A DNA stretch of 64,000 bases, taken from NCBI GenBank assembly GCA_022605405.1, contig JABYQQ010000003.1, forward strand, positions 1,922,001 to 1,986,000, read 5' to 3'. The notes under the pieces were generated by a model. The model saw only the letters and a program-made list of their open reading frames with translations, made no database searches and had not been told where the DNA came from. This stretch comes from Earliella scabrosa. Lineage: Eukaryota; Basidiomycota; Agaricomycetes; Polyporales; Polyporaceae. The translations under genes and the position numbers were made by a program. Positions 1 through 12,372 of this stretch are shown here, one piece after another. How positions within the stretch are numbered: the stretch's first letter is position 1; every line of letters starts with the position of its first letter.

Positions 1-747
1 ACACTCCTCATGGGGAAGCTTTCGTACTCGTGTCCCAGGAAACTAGAGCTCGATCGATTTACACGAGAATGACACTGGGGGCAGAGATGTAAATATTGGG
101 CAAGAGGTTTACCCGTCGCTTGGAATCGAACATTCAACAGGACAAGACACATAATGGTACAGTCGAGGAAAAGCTGGGCGAGCGAGGAACGCTATCAGAA
201 AGTAATCCGACTCACTACATCGATATCCGGTCCGGGGTTTGCAACCGCAGTGGACGAATCTGCTCCTGAGTCTCCCAGAAAACGGACAGAGCCCGCCTGC
301 AGTCTTAACCCGGTGATGAGTCTGGCTGCGCTACGCGCTGTCGGGCGGGGTGCGAGGGCGAGACCGCTAGCTGTGTCCGAGGGGACCATGAGCTCACTGG
401 TCCAAGCTGTCGAATACAGAGGGAGATGTCTACGCTATATACTGCTCAAGAGAGGGGCTAGGATGGCGGCGTCGATGATGTCGGTGTGGAAGGGGGTGCG
501 GAAGGGGAAGCGGAAGGCGGATACAGATGCAGATGCGGTCGGGATCGAGTCCGCCGGTGAGTCGCTACAGCTCGCCTATGAGCTGCACGCCCAGCCGCGC
601 GGGCTGCTCATCACCGGGATAGCTGCAACAAGAACTGAGGGGCTACATGAATCGATGGTCGCTGGTCCCCTTCCCAGGGAAGTCTAGAGCAGCCCTGTGT
701 TTGTCCTATAGTTAGTTAAGACCGTCATAGCAGCGCGGCGGTGATTC
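1..747. other. intergenic, no supported gene
   Basis: An open frame of 177 codons runs on the plus strand from 154 to 687. It has no recognisable domain, no intron signals and no homology I can name. I see no RNA gene or repeat here. Confidence 0.4.
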
Positions 748-3700
748 TTACGAAGTGACTTCCGGGCCATGTGTGAACAAGTATGACTTGGGTCTGATCT
801 TGAGTCTATTCCGTGTAAACGGAGTCAACTTGGTAAGCCAATCCTCGTTGTAGGCGTTGGAAAACAGTCTGCCAACTGGCGGCGACCTGTCGTCCACTTC
901 CGAAGAGCGGCGGCGCTCGCGGAATTGAGCCCCTCTCCCGTCCATCCCGTTGATCGCGTTCGTCCGTTCCAGGCTGGCAATGCTATCAAAGACACTGAGC
1001 CAAGGCGTGAGGATCGGGGCACGCCAGGACTTGATTAGAACCTTGTAGACCTTGCGACCATTATCCATGTCGGACTCATCAGAGCTCATCCCCTCCGGAC
1101 CTAGACGTTGGAGGACGTAGACGTGCTTTTGAAGACCCGGATGATGTTGGGCGACATCGAGGCGTCGGTGGAATAGCTGTAGGATGAATTTAGAGATGCC
1201 TCTACACATTTTCAGCTAGAATTGCTCACACTCCGACGACGCTGGCGTCTGTTGTGGTTACGCCGTCTGGCCTGTGCAATCTCTGTAGTAGCGTGCGACT
1301 GCTTAAATTTGCGGATCAGATACTTGAGATGGTCTTTGAAGTATTCATCGACCTCTTCTTCTTCGCAAGCGACGGAGCCATTCTCCATGTACCCTGCAAC
1401 AAATACTTCTCGAGCGCTCATATTCCACTTAGAGCTTGGCTTTCCAGTAAGTTCTGGACGAAAGCTGTCAATAGTGCAGCATGCGCTGTTCTCGGGATCG
1501 AACTCGGCCAACTCCGCCTCAGTGGGAAGCATCTCAAGACGAAAAGGCGACCTCGCGTTACTCCGACCCATGAGTTGCCGTGCATAAGCGCGGATGGCGC
1601 TCTGTAGGCATACAATGTCATCTTAGAGGTTCCCGACATGAGTGTAGTACTTACGTGTTGTGCATTTACAGCCGGGTCTCTGTGCTTTGTTTCCCCAGTG
1701 AGCTTGAATTTCTTCTTACGACCCTTCATGGGTAGTGGAACGTCAGACTCGTCGTCGGCATCTGCGTCGATGTCCATATCGTCCCTGTGTGCTTGCATTG
1801 ACCGTTTGTTCTTCGCTCGTCCTGTATTTTGACCTCCACCCTGATGACCATCTTGTATGACATCCAAAATTTGGTCCATCTTGGAGACTAATGCCGTATT
1901 CTGCTCCACAAGAGAGTTGACAGCGTTTGTCATCCCGCGCATCCCGTGTCGAAACTCGCGCATCTCAGCAGGAATGCTAGGTCGGTATGACCTCTGAACA
2001 TGACCAGACTCTGATCCCTGTACGCCTGTCAGGATCGAGCAAGATAGACATGGCGAGGGAACAAACGCACTGAGTCAGGATCATCCGGGGCGGCACGCCC
2101 TTTGCCTTTGTCCTTCCTCTGCACAAGGGAATCCGAGTCGTCGCCACCATCGTTGTCTGCGGATGGCGAATACGGGGAAAACGACGGCCCGGGGATTGGC
2201 CCATGCGGTGGAATATGTTGTTGTCCGCGATCACCATCACTTGTTCTCCTTTGCTTCTGCATAGGCAACTCTTCCTCTATTGGCCTTTGACCTTCGGAAT
2301 CAACTTCCATCGCATCTTGCGATGGCGGGCGCGAGGAAGGCTGCTGCTGTTGGTGCGAGGATGGAAGCGGTAGGTGCATTGACGGCGGCGTCGGGTGCGT
2401 AGACGTCATTGGAGGGCGCGAGGACGATTGCGGCGGGAACAGAAATGGGGACCGTGTCTGCGTGGGTGGCGGCGGTCCTTGCATGGCGGGCGGCGGCGGC
2501 GGCTGGAAAGACGGAGACACGAGCTGCGAGGATGACGGCGGCGGCTGTGAGAACGGCGGCGACGGCTGCGAGAACGGCGGAGGCGGCTGAATTGACGGCG
2601 GCGGTGGGTCAGAGGATGGCGGCTGGGGGCGCGTGGAAGGCGGCCTCTGCTGCGACGGCGACGGCGACTGGGGCTGCGGGCCCGAGGAATGCGGCTGCAG
2701 CTGCGAGGACGGCGGCGGCGGGTGAGAGGAAGGCTGCTGCTGCGAGGATGGCGGCTGGGGGAGCAAGGAAGGCTGCTGCTCCTGCGATGACGGCAGCTGC
2801 GGGCCCTCAGAAGGCGGCCCGGGCTGGTGCTGCGAGGACGGCGGCGGCGGCTGCGAGAACGGCGGCGGCGGCTGAATTGACGGCGGCGGTGGGTCAGAGG
2901 ATGGCGGCTGGGGGCGCGTGGAAGGCGGCCGCTGCTGCGAGGAAGGCGGCTGCTTCCGCGAGGACGGCCGCTGCTGGCCCGAGGACGGCCGCTGCTGGCC
3001 CGAGGACGGCCGCTGCTGCTGCGAGTACGGCCGCTGCTGGCCCGAGGAACGCCGCTGCTGCTGCGAGGACCGCCGCTGCGGGCCCGAGGAAGGCGGCTGC
3101 TGCTGCGAGGGCGGCTGCTGCTGCTGCGAGAACAACGGCGGCGGCTGCGAGGAAGGCTGCTGGTGCTGCGAGGCCGGCGGCGGTTGCGAGAACAGCGGCG
3201 GTGGCTGCGAGAGTGGCGGATTCGGCTGAATTGATGGCTGCTGCTGCTGCGAGGAAGGCGGCGGCAGCGGCTGCGAGAACGGCGGATTCGACTGACTTGA
3301 CGGCTGCTGCTGCTGTGAGGGCGGCGGCGGCGGCTGCGAGAACAACGGCGGCGGCTGCGAGAGTGGCGGATTCGGCTGAATTGATGGCGACTGCTGCTGC
3401 TGCGAGGACGGCGGCGGCAGCGGCTGCGAGAACGGCGGATTCGGCTGAATTGATGGCTGCTGCTGCTGCTGCGAGGACGGCGGCGGCAGCGGCTGCGAGA
3501 ACGACGAATTCGACTGACTTGACGACTGCTGCTGCTGTGAGGGCGGCGGCGGCGGCTGCGAGAGGGGCGGATTCGGCTGAATTGACGGCTGCTGCTGCTG
3601 CGAGGGCGGCGGCGGCGGCTGCGAGAACAACGGCGGCGGCTGCGAGAGTGGCGGATTCGGCTGAATTGACGGCGACTGCTGCTGCGAGGACGGCGGCTGG

Positions 3701-6390
3701 GGGAGCGAGGAAGGCTGCTGCTGCTGCGATGACGGCAGCTGTGGGCACTCAGAAGGCGGCCCGGGCTGGTGCTGCGAGGACGGCGGCGGCGGCTGCGAGA
3801 ACGGCGGCAGCTGCGAGAACGGCGGCAGCTGCGAGAATGGCGGGGGCGGCTGAATTGACGGCGGCGGTGGGTCAGAGGATGGCGGCTGGGGGCGCGTGGA
3901 AGGCGGCCGCTGCTGCGACGGCGACGGCGACTGGGGCTGCGGGCCCGAGGAATGCGGCTGCAGCTGCGAGGACGGCGGCGGCGGGTGAGAGGAAGGTTGC
4001 TGCTGCGAGGACCGTGGCGGCGCGCGCGAGGCAGGCGGCTGGGGGCGCGAAGAAGGCTGCTGCTGCTGCGAGGACGGCGATGCTGGCTGCGAGGACTGTG
4101 GCGGTGGCTGCATCGACAGTAGCGGTGAAGACTGTTGAGATACATTGACTCCTGCATTACTCGATCCCGCAGAGGTTATCTTCGATTCCACTCCTTGGCG
4201 CATCGAAGCTACCTTGTATGCGACCGCAATGCCTGCGGGTGGACTACCCGGAGGGGTGGTCGTCATGAGTGCGGGTGGACTACCTGGGGGGGTGGTCGTC
4301 ATGAGCGCGGGAGCAGTCGACGTTGAGGGGGGCGGTATTGGTGCCGTAGAAGTGGAAAGCGTTGGCGTTGCAAACGCGGACATGACGCGATGGGGCGGGT
4401 GATTAACTCGGGACTTCGGTGATTCAGTGTATGCAGCCGCAAGCAGCCAGCGATACCACATCAATGTTGACTGATCCGGACCAGCCTGACCTTGCACACC
4501 AGTGGTCGACACGGTGCTTGATGATTTGGACTTCGTTTGACGTTGACTGTCATTCCCGATCTGGCCATCGACACGCGCCGGGTATTCTGTAGACGACCCA
4601 CTCCCTGCTGTACCGCCTTGGAGTTCGACAGGCTGCCTGTCGGACACGGCCTTGGGACCGCGAAGCTCCGCTTGTTGTTGTTGGTGCATCGGGGAAGGAA
4701 CGCTGCTGGCCTTAGTCGATGGGCCTTCCGGTTGGGAGGACGGGGCGGCTGTGACAACCGGCAGAATTGGCTTCGATTTGGCTGGAGGAGAGGTTACCCC
4801 GGTGGTTGACGCTGGACCTGATGTTCTCGATTGCATTCTATATCCACTCCCAGCATCGAGATGTTCTGTAGGCGACTGGGCATCTGACGTACCGCCTTGC
4901 GGTTCGAAAGGCTGTCGGTCAGACAGGGCTGAACTACGAACTTCCTGTTCCTGTCTCTGCTCCCTCAGGGAGGGAATGCCGCTGGTCTCCATGTTCTCGG
5001 TCGCAATCAAGGTGCCTTCCAGCTGGGACGATGCTTCGTTGGCTGTGACAGTCACGGTCGGCTCCAGTTTAGCTGGAGGAGAGATGACGTCGGTAACAGT
5101 AGCTTTGCCCGACGTTGTAGACTGCTCCCCAGTTCGAGAATTGATCCGCACCGGCCCATTCGTAGGCGACCCGGGTCTAACCCCTATCTCAGTGTTTTCG
5201 GGCATCCCTGGCCGCTCGCCAGATAGAACCGAGCCGCGACTCTCTTGCTGTCGCTGGTCCGTCGGAGCGGGATGACCAGTAGGCTGCAAACTGCCAGGTG
5301 GCTGTTCTGTAACCGTCCTGAGTTGTCCCTTAGTCACCGTATCTTCGTCCAAAATCTCCTCGTCCATCGACTCTATAGGCAATGACTTCAGCTTCCACAA
5401 AGCATAGATTGCTGATAGATAGGAGCACACCTGCAATTGGGAACCGTTCGAATCGGGATGTCTTTTCAGGGGAGTTATTATCTTGCATCATAGGGTCGTT
5501 ACCTGTCTTGGAGTCTTGCGAAAGGACGCTGTCGTCAGGATAAGGAACGACTCGGACTTTGCGGGGGTGACGCTTCTCGCTGTCTGGAGGCGTCATGAGA
5601 GATCCCGCGTAATTGCGGATCATTCCCAACGGTTGCACACGCTTGGGCGTAGCTGGGTTGTTGTCCTATATAAATGTAAATGAGTAAACATCAATCGCGC
5701 GGCGATCTGAGTACAAGAATACTCGCAGATGACCCAGCGATGTTCTTGATAATGCTGACCGCCTGATTCCACCGCTTTCCGAGTCCGAACATGGTGGTAC
5801 CTTCAGTTTCCTCTAGCGGCTCGGAGCGATCGACAGCCGCGCTACGTTGTGTTGGAATTTGGTGAGGCGTCGCTGGCGGAGGTACAACGGGCGCAGGGGC
5901 AAGGCCTGCGTCAAGATTCGTAGGAAGCGTACCCGGAGTTATCTGCAAAGGGCCAGTATCCTCAGAAGAAGGAGAGCTGCTTTGTAGTGCCGTACTCGAT
6001 GTGTCGTCTGCAACCGCATCATTTCTGGATGTCAGATGATACTTCAGGCTGATATCTCCTTCCTCATTATCGCTCAGGCTTGACGCAGCCTTCCTCTTCT
6101 CCCCCTTGTGTGCGACACTGCCGCCACTGGTTCTACTGTCTGCGACAGTAGGCGAGATGTCTATAAAGCTGGCTCCAGAGTAGAATATAGCATCCCAATA
6201 CTCACCGGTTGCATCACTACCTGGGACGCTACCAGAGCCAGGGGGCTCCCGAGCTTTAAGTTGCTTGTCTTGAGCAAGGTATTCATCTACGCAATTGTCA
6301 GCGGGCTGTGGCGCATAACAGTACTCAACGTATCGACTAACCGAGGAAGTTCGGCGTATAGTGAGGCGTATTCGTGTCTTTAGAAGTCAT
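748..6390 (-). CDS. giant Pro/Gln/Ser-rich repeat protein, multicopy basidiomycete type
   Basis: Seven exons on the minus strand (6390-6342, 6286-5715, 5665-5431, 5372-2050, 1993-1655, 1601-1230, 1176-748) total 5,319 nt, encoding 1,772 residues, in phase at all joins. Introns are 49-58 nt; the donor at 2049 (GTCTAT) and the one at 5714 are the weakest. The N-terminal third is acidic and low in complexity. Residues about 705-1300 are a degenerate tandem array of SQPPPP/QQQQPSS-type units encoded by a single 3.3-kb exon. The C-terminal 380 residues are the conserved part: a short coiled coil (NAVNSLVEQNTALVSKMDQI), an acidic patch, a basic stretch (RRRNHNRRQRRRS) and a globular tail ending SYLFTHGPEVTS. 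That tail looks like an uncharacterised domain present in many copies in agaricomycete genomes, possibly carried by mobile elements; this is my recollection, not a search. I do not assign a function. The start is the first ATG, spliced by a canonical intron to the long frame. Confidence 0.75.
2330..4110 (-). repeat. degenerate tandem repeat coding Pro/Gln/Ser tract
   Basis: About 1.8 kb of imperfect GC-rich units (core GCTGCTGCGAGGACGGCGG on the plus strand) lie inside one exon of the giant protein. Blocks recur at longer range: the segment near 2590-2830 is nearly repeated near 3850-4000. The repetition keeps all six frames largely open, so long Ala-, Arg- and Glu/Gly-rich shadow frames exist on both strands. 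Confidence 0.9.
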
Positions 6391-6986
6391 TCTTCGTATC
6401 GCGAGTACAGTCTAAGGGTCGGTGAAGATATTTAGTTCAGTAGAGAAGAGGGAAGAGACAAAGAGGAGAAGCGCTTGACAACACGAGGTGAGACTGACTG
6501 CGAGCGCCACGCACGCGAGTGTGATCAAGACGGTAGGCTGCATGCTTGATAACATCCCTGTAACGGTGCAAACCCGAGGGAAAGGGAGTCGAGATTCAAC
6601 GGTATGTGGCTATATCCAGTACATTAGAGCGGAAGAAGGGTGGAGGTACAGGGGCATATGTAGTTAGGCGGGCGCAATTCAACCGAAGCATTAGCGTCTG
6701 TGACTAGACGCTGTCTTCCAAGGGCGAATATGGCGATGCTGCAATATTCCTGGGTCAAAGCTTGCATGTAGGTGCAACGAGACATCTTACCTGTCAGTTC
6801 TGAATAGGAGGGGCCAGAATCTGGGGAACCAGCAGCTCCTCGACGCGCAACCAAAGCAAGATTCGGCGTCTGACACGCTCTGGGATCGAACCTATAGCGT
6901 CACGAATGTAGACGAACCACAATGCGAGAAGAGCGGATAACTTCGACCAGGCATGAGGCACCCATACAGCTAGAAAGCCTGTCTGA
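6391..6986. other. intergenic between divergent-type 5' end and WD40 3' end
   Basis: This holds the promoter side of the giant repeat-protein gene and the 3' flank of the WD40 gene. A 76-codon minus frame at 6624-6854 is unsupported. I saw no TATA element I would defend. Confidence 0.4.
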
Positions 6987-8692
6987 TCACGGATGACTGA
7001 GTGAGTGGGCCGATAGCCATTGACGAAGATTGGAGATCCTCACAATGCAGCTGAGCGCGTCTCCCGCAACCGTCCATGGGATGACACTCCAGAGCCACAG
7101 AGCGATAAGCCCGCAAGCAATAGCGCTCAAGGTATCCACCACAACTTGAGAACTAGGAGCTTCCCTTGATGGGAGTATGCGACCGACGAGCTGTAATCGT
7201 ATGAGAAGTGCAACAGAATCGTTGAATATGCATGCTCTCACTGTACGCAGTCCACTGACCATGCCGAAAACCTCGCCGCTGAATGTGGCCTCAGCAGGCC
7301 CCGAAACATGCCCTAATGATGTCGTTCTGTGACTATCGCAGACATGACATACGAAGCGGCCAGACTCACTGATTCTTGCTCGCCAAATCTTGATGTACGT
7401 GGATTGTCCTTTATCTGTACTTCCCGTTGCAATGTAGGCGTGATCGCCGCGATCAGATACCTTAGGTTCATTAGCAGCAGTATAGAGTAGATAACAGCAC
7501 AACCTCACTGCTATAGCTTGAATAATGTCGCCTGCTTGTGGCGTAAGTATAGGTACTGACTGTAACGTACAAGCACTTACTTCCGTGTCCAAGCACTTGG
7601 AAGAGGTCGGACGTTGTTACATTCCAAACGTGCACGTCGCCGGTTGTGGTTCCACAGACCAAACTGGAACTGCCGTTAGTGAACCCTAGCTGTACGCTAT
7701 GGGTGGTCTTGCGAGGGTTCGTGAGCCTGAGGAGAGTTGGCTGTCTAGGCCGCTTCCGAAAGTTGGTTATCGAGTACAGATGTACGCCGTTGACAACATT
7801 ATATGTCGCCAGCAGACGACTGTCTGGACTGAGCGAACTAGACCCGCTTTATGACAATTAGCCCACCAGCACGCCGGAAAGGATTCCATAGACGTACATC
7901 GAAGGATATCCCTGAGGGGGCATGATATGCCATACGACATTCTGGTTATTGGTATCCCAGCACCTGAACGATTGCTGTTTGAGCGGAATGCAAGATACTG
8001 GATTGACAACGCCATTACCTAATTCCATGCGCAAGGTAGGAAGCTACAAGGAGGTCTCCTTCCCCGAGGAAGTGAATTCCAACGGGACGCAGTCGATCAT
8101 CCCTGTCTGGGGCAGAATCCGCGTTTAACGATGGCGGTGGATACATGACAGCACCCTCGTAGAAGTCTATAGTGTGATCAGCGACAACAGCACCTCGCAA
8201 GCAAGGAGGGGTACCCTCACTGTGACGGGTCTCCCGAGTAGTGTACACGTCCGAGCCCACCCCGACGGCGAGAGATGAGGATTGCTTATCGTATGCCATA
8301 CAGTGGATTGTACTCAAAACACCCAGCTGAATCTCATAGCGTTGAGTATTCTTCTGCCCGCCATGCCACGTCAGCCAGCAAGTCGCACCCATAGAGATGA
8401 CCCTCACCTGGGTAAAATCGTATAGTTGGAACATATATCCGCTCTCACATCCAACGATCAGGGTGCCGGAACGGCCTGGATGCCATAGAACGCAATCGAC
8501 GTTGGATTGGAACAGGACACGATAGAGAAGTCGTCCTTCCTGAGCATTCCATATGATGAGGGTTCGATCATCTCCTCCACTAGCCAGATGAACGCCATCG
8601 GAGGAGAATTGAAGTGTGTTGACAGTGTCGCTGTGACCTTTATTGAGGTGGTGGAACTCGACAAGGGCGGTTTCATACGTGAGGGCCGCCAT
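6987..8692 (-). CDS. WD40-repeat protein with C-terminal membrane segment
   Basis: The start is the ATG at 8692 (MAALTYETALVEFHHLNKGH). Supported exons are 8692-8408, 8353-8221, 8166-8019, 7963-7898, 7837-7581, 7531-7509 and 7460-7370; all joins are in phase. WD40 blades are visible: GHSDTVNTLQFSSDGVHLAS with GGDDRTLIIWNA, then SGTLIVGCESGYMFQLYDF, LSPDSRLLATYN, LVCGTTTGDVHVWNV and AYIATGS..KIWRARI. This fits a family of cytosolic-facing basidiomycete WD40 proteins that end in a hydrophobic segment. The frame stays open to 6987 and contains a membrane-like stretch (SAIACGLIALWLWSVIPW). A donor at 7369 suggests one more intron, whose acceptor I could not fix, so the last about 380 nt are uncertain. 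Two introns (8354-8407 and 8167-8220) are each 54 nt and free of stops. Confidence 0.8.
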
Positions 8693-10178
8693 CGTCCAAG
8701 ATTGGGGAAAGAGAGAGGGGAAGAAGAGGAGAATACTCACTGCAGTCCGCCCTATTCCGCCCCAGGTGTGCGTCCTGCAGCGTGGCGGGCACGTTCTGCC
8801 AATGATGAGATCTGCAGATCGCCGGATGTTGAGGGCGCCGTAGGCAGTCCGAAGTCGTACCCTATGGACGACGGGCGTACCAGCGCGATTACTTGAGGTG
8901 GTTTGGAACCGAGGCATGGGCAACAATGGAGCTACTAAGTACTCACCAGCGAGCACCTGCTGACTGAATGCCAACTCGGCAGTAGATTCGAGACTTGTCG
9001 CGTCGGACTACTGGTTGGTAGCACAGCACTGGTGACTGAATGAACAGAATATGTTCGGCATTCACAGCCGGCCATGGGTTCGGTCAGAGGAACGAAGGCT
9101 GAGGGCCAGCAGGGTCTCTTCAACAGTCAAGCTAGAGTCAGGCCAGAGCGGAGGTTCAAGCTCAAGCTTGGTGTCCATATGCCCGGCGCTCGCAAGGCTC
9201 CAACGGGGGTCCGGGCCGGTGTCCCGAACTTTCGAAATGCATTAGTACGTTGCAATTGAAGGCCTGCCAGGTTATGTTACCCATTAGCAGTCAGCGGTCA
9301 CTCGTAGAGATGAGACATGAATCGCCCGCAGCCTGCGCACAGCGTTCAACCGAAGCGATCGCTTGCGACTCGTCATGATTCACAATCACATTTCCTCAGA
9401 CTCGGATAGAATTGTACTACTAGTCTACTACTCGCAACGCTATATCTTCCAATCATTTCCAGTTATCCGAGTCCATAGTAGAGACTCATTGACAGTAATA
9501 CCAGCGAGCGATCGCTGAGTATGCTCTGTATAAAGCGTCCAGGTACTTTGACTGCCGTTGCACCCAAGTCGGAGTCTCGAGTCCGAGAGGGGAAGCTCTA
9601 CTTGGCGTGCTACTTGGGATGCTGTTCGGCTGTGGGTCTGCATATGGCGGTCAGCAGGGGAGACGTAGATTTCGCGACGATTGTCAATGCAGAATTGTCG
9701 ATGGGATCTGCATCAACAAATGCCGCACATATAGCTGCGATCGTCGTGGCTCTGTCGTGGCTGTTCTTCAGGTGGCTGCCGCGATACCGACGGCACATTG
9801 TGCGCATCATTGCAGCCTTGGAACAGCTTGGAACTCGTCGACTGATGGATGGGCTTCATCATAATCTACATATTCATGTATGAATGTTGTTGACACGAGG
9901 GTGTTCCGAGCATGTATGCGAAGGCCTGACGTACAGGCTGAAGTTGGTTTAAAGAGGCGAATCTGTGCTCTGAGCGAGTGTGGTCTGGCACGAACTGCGT
10001 TGAAGAGAACATGACTCGTCCATGAATGGTACCGCGATCTGAAGCCCTGGGAAGTGAGATTGGAGGAAAGAGACAAAGCGACATAAGATATCGGCATGTG
10101 AGTGCGAAGACACAGTCGAAAATGAAGGGACATATCGGTGAAACTATGTGCAGCGGTTCGAGTAACCAGCGATGGATC
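8693..10178. other. intergenic, no supported gene
   Basis: A 120-codon plus frame at 9521-9883 contains one hydrophobic stretch, and minus frames overlap it at 9610-10133. None shows intron signals, a family motif or convincing codon structure. Confidence 0.35.
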
Positions 10179-11182
10179 CTACTCGTCATCCTCATCCTGA
10201 TCCTCCTCCTGTACTCGAGCTTTCTTGAGTAGGCTGCGATATACGCTATAGGACCCCTTGCGGATCCAGCTCGGCTCTCCGTCCTTCTTGATCCATAGTT
10301 TGCGATCTGGATCCGACGGTTGTGTATCACCCGTCCGTAGAGGCACCCACACCAAGCGCGTATCGTAAACCCACATCTTGTAGCGTAAGGTCTGATTGTG
10401 ATGGATAAATATGTCGTTAATGTCGGCCCGAAGGGTCTCTGGTGGGCATCGAATCGAAAAGGGGCCGCAGGTTCGGTACCAAACAGTGAGCTGGTCCATG
10501 TACTGTCGGCTCTGGCGATGCCACTCCCAGGACGACTCCTGCTTGAATTCATCTAGCGTCAGGTGGGTAGCAGCAATCTTCGAGCGTTGGCCTGACTTGC
10601 GTGATTTGGAAAGCTGGGGGTGAAGATCTGCATATTGCAGATACATCTCGGAGCGCGGGACGTAGAATAGTGCGGCAGGATATCGATAAGCTGGCACGGA
10701 GTTACCAGACGCGAGGTCTTGAATCTCCATTGCGGTGGGGTTACGACGAGGAGAGGAAGGAAGGAGTTCGAGGGAGACGGCTTGGGGGGACACGGTTCCA
10801 AGAACCTTGTCCGTAAGAGTAGAGAGGGGAGTGGGGATATCCCGTTCATTTGACTGATTGTAGCTGTTGGCGGCGCTCAGGCCGGACCCAGAGGCTATCG
10901 GCTCAGCATCCTGCGCTGGATAACGACAAGCCCTTAGTAACGCTGCGAGATACCAAGGACCGGGGTATAGACTCACCATCGTCGACCATATCTGCCTGCC
11001 CTCCATATGCCTGCACGGCTGACATCAGGAGCTGTGGACATACGATCGGAGGGGAAACTGGACCCATTCCGGACATGGAGTTCAGTCTAATGCTCGTGCA
11101 GGACCGCTCGGCACTCACCAGCTTCTCGAGCCTTCACTCCGCCAGAGAATGCCTCCACAGCTTGTGTTCGACCCACTAACAT
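10179..11182 (-). CDS. uncharacterised orphan protein, paralogue of the 26.2-27.5 kb gene
   Basis: Exons 11182-11119, 11057-10977 and 10915-10179 give 882 nt and 293 residues, joined by two 61-nt introns with good donors and acceptors. The C-terminal half aligns by eye with the gene at 26233-27471: both have a TVWY motif, a DI/YIH strand followed by a K-W core, and a GEPSW(I/V)(R/K) motif near the end followed by a basic tail. The N-terminal half is Ser/Pro-rich and looks disordered. The tail is acidic (QEEDQDEDDE). The family is unknown to me; the paired copies mark it as duplicated within the locus. The ATG at 11182 is the only upstream Met that keeps phase through the first intron. Confidence 0.75.
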
Positions 11183-11898
11183 CTTTGACGCTGATCGCCA
11201 GTTTTGAGGACATGTGGCAGGGTGATGAGGGGAGTTGAGAGGCTGGACGTACCTCGAGTGATCAGAAACTTGGGGCGGCTCTAGCAGCGCGCCTCTATAG
11301 TAGATTGCGATGCGTCGGGAGCAATCAAGCTCAACAGCTAGAGCAGTGGTGTCCGCTCGTAGGTAGTAGTACGGTCTGGGGACCTTGAGTATGACGGATC
11401 AGGAGAGAACTGTCGCTCACGTGACTACTTGGCTGCCTTATTAGTGGGCGCCCTTTGAACTTGAAGCGCCGTTCAAACGTTCAAACCATCGCTAGTCCCT
11501 TATACATCCATCTCAAGAGTTATGCGTTCTGTCGGGAATTCTCTCCTTGCTGTAGGACTGCGTACTTTCTGCCCGACAATACACAACACAATATAACTAG
11601 CGTGGCAAGCAATTCATACTTCATGCAAGGTGTTGCAAACACAAATACAGCTCCGACTCATGGTTGTATACTGGTTGAGCCCCCCCTATGGCATATGGCC
11701 CAAGATCTCGATATTCAATGCCCGACAGTCTTCAAGGGCGCGTACCACCCACTATGCTCCCCTGGTGTCTGGCGCGACCCCATGCGACGCAGCTTGTATG
11801 CGCATTGCGCACGCACGAGGCTAGCCTGCTGTCGCGGATCTGCTCACGCAGTGCATGATATGGGAGGGGATCACGGTAGGCGATTGTGGGACGGTCAC
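11183..11898. other. intergenic; promoter side of the 10.2-kb gene
   Basis: A GTTCAAACGTTCAAAC motif lies near 11473, about 290 bp upstream of the minus-strand ATG at 11182. It resembles the GTTGAAC motif found close to other starts in the window. The long plus frame at 11455-12057 has no supporting features. Confidence 0.4.
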
Positions 11899-12372
11899 TT
11901 ATTGTGCGCACAGGTACGGCTGAGTATACTCCGCCTGGTGAGTCCTTCGGTTGCTAGCCTCAGCCTGAACGGGGATCTGGCGGACGAGGGCGTATTGTCG
12001 GTTGGGCGCAGACGAGGATGGAAATGGAGATGGGGGATGGCTACTGAGGCCAAATGACCTGCTCGACATTTTCCCCAAGAACTCGGGCTGGTCGAGGACC
12101 TCGTTTGCGTGTAGTAACGACACTCCTCGTCCTATCCTTCATGTATTCTTTATGGAGCCCTCGCTCCGCCAACCTAGGTCCTGTGAGTTATGTAAGCGTA
12201 ATGCTAGGGCAGTTTGGATGCGGTCTGGCCTATCTACTCACCCACCCTCCGCCAGCAGCTCGATGCAGACTCGATCGGGAGCTGTGGTATGGAGCGCGAA
12301 ACCGCGAGCCTCCGGGAAGATCTGTCCCAAACCCAGCGCCATGTTTTCATAGATCTGGCCGAGCAAAGACAT
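11899..12372 (-). CDS. possible small gene, structure uncertain
   Basis: From the ATG at 12372 a clean coding-like exon reads MSLLGQIYENMALGLGQIFP onward to residue 44 and meets a GTGAGT donor near 12241. Downstream, two competing frames are open: one ends at 11899, the other near 12052. I could not choose the acceptor. It may be a short real gene or a gene fragment. No family was recognised. Confidence 0.3.

Noticed and set aside
154..687. 177-codon plus frame at the left end
   Set aside because: No recognisable domain or splice context, and an overlapping minus frame is equally plausible.
2409..4157. Long Ala-rich plus frame and Arg/Ser-rich minus frame over the repeat tract
   Set aside because: They arise because the GC-rich repeat of the giant protein gene keeps all frames open; only the Pro/Gln frame connects through phase-consistent introns at both ends.
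6875..6905. tRNA-like B box (GGTTCGATCCC) on the minus strand
   Set aside because: The flanking bases do not form a T-arm stem and no A box or acceptor stem is present.
9521..9883. Possible membrane protein on the plus strand
   Set aside because: A single hydrophobic stretch in an isolated frame; no supporting start context or exons.
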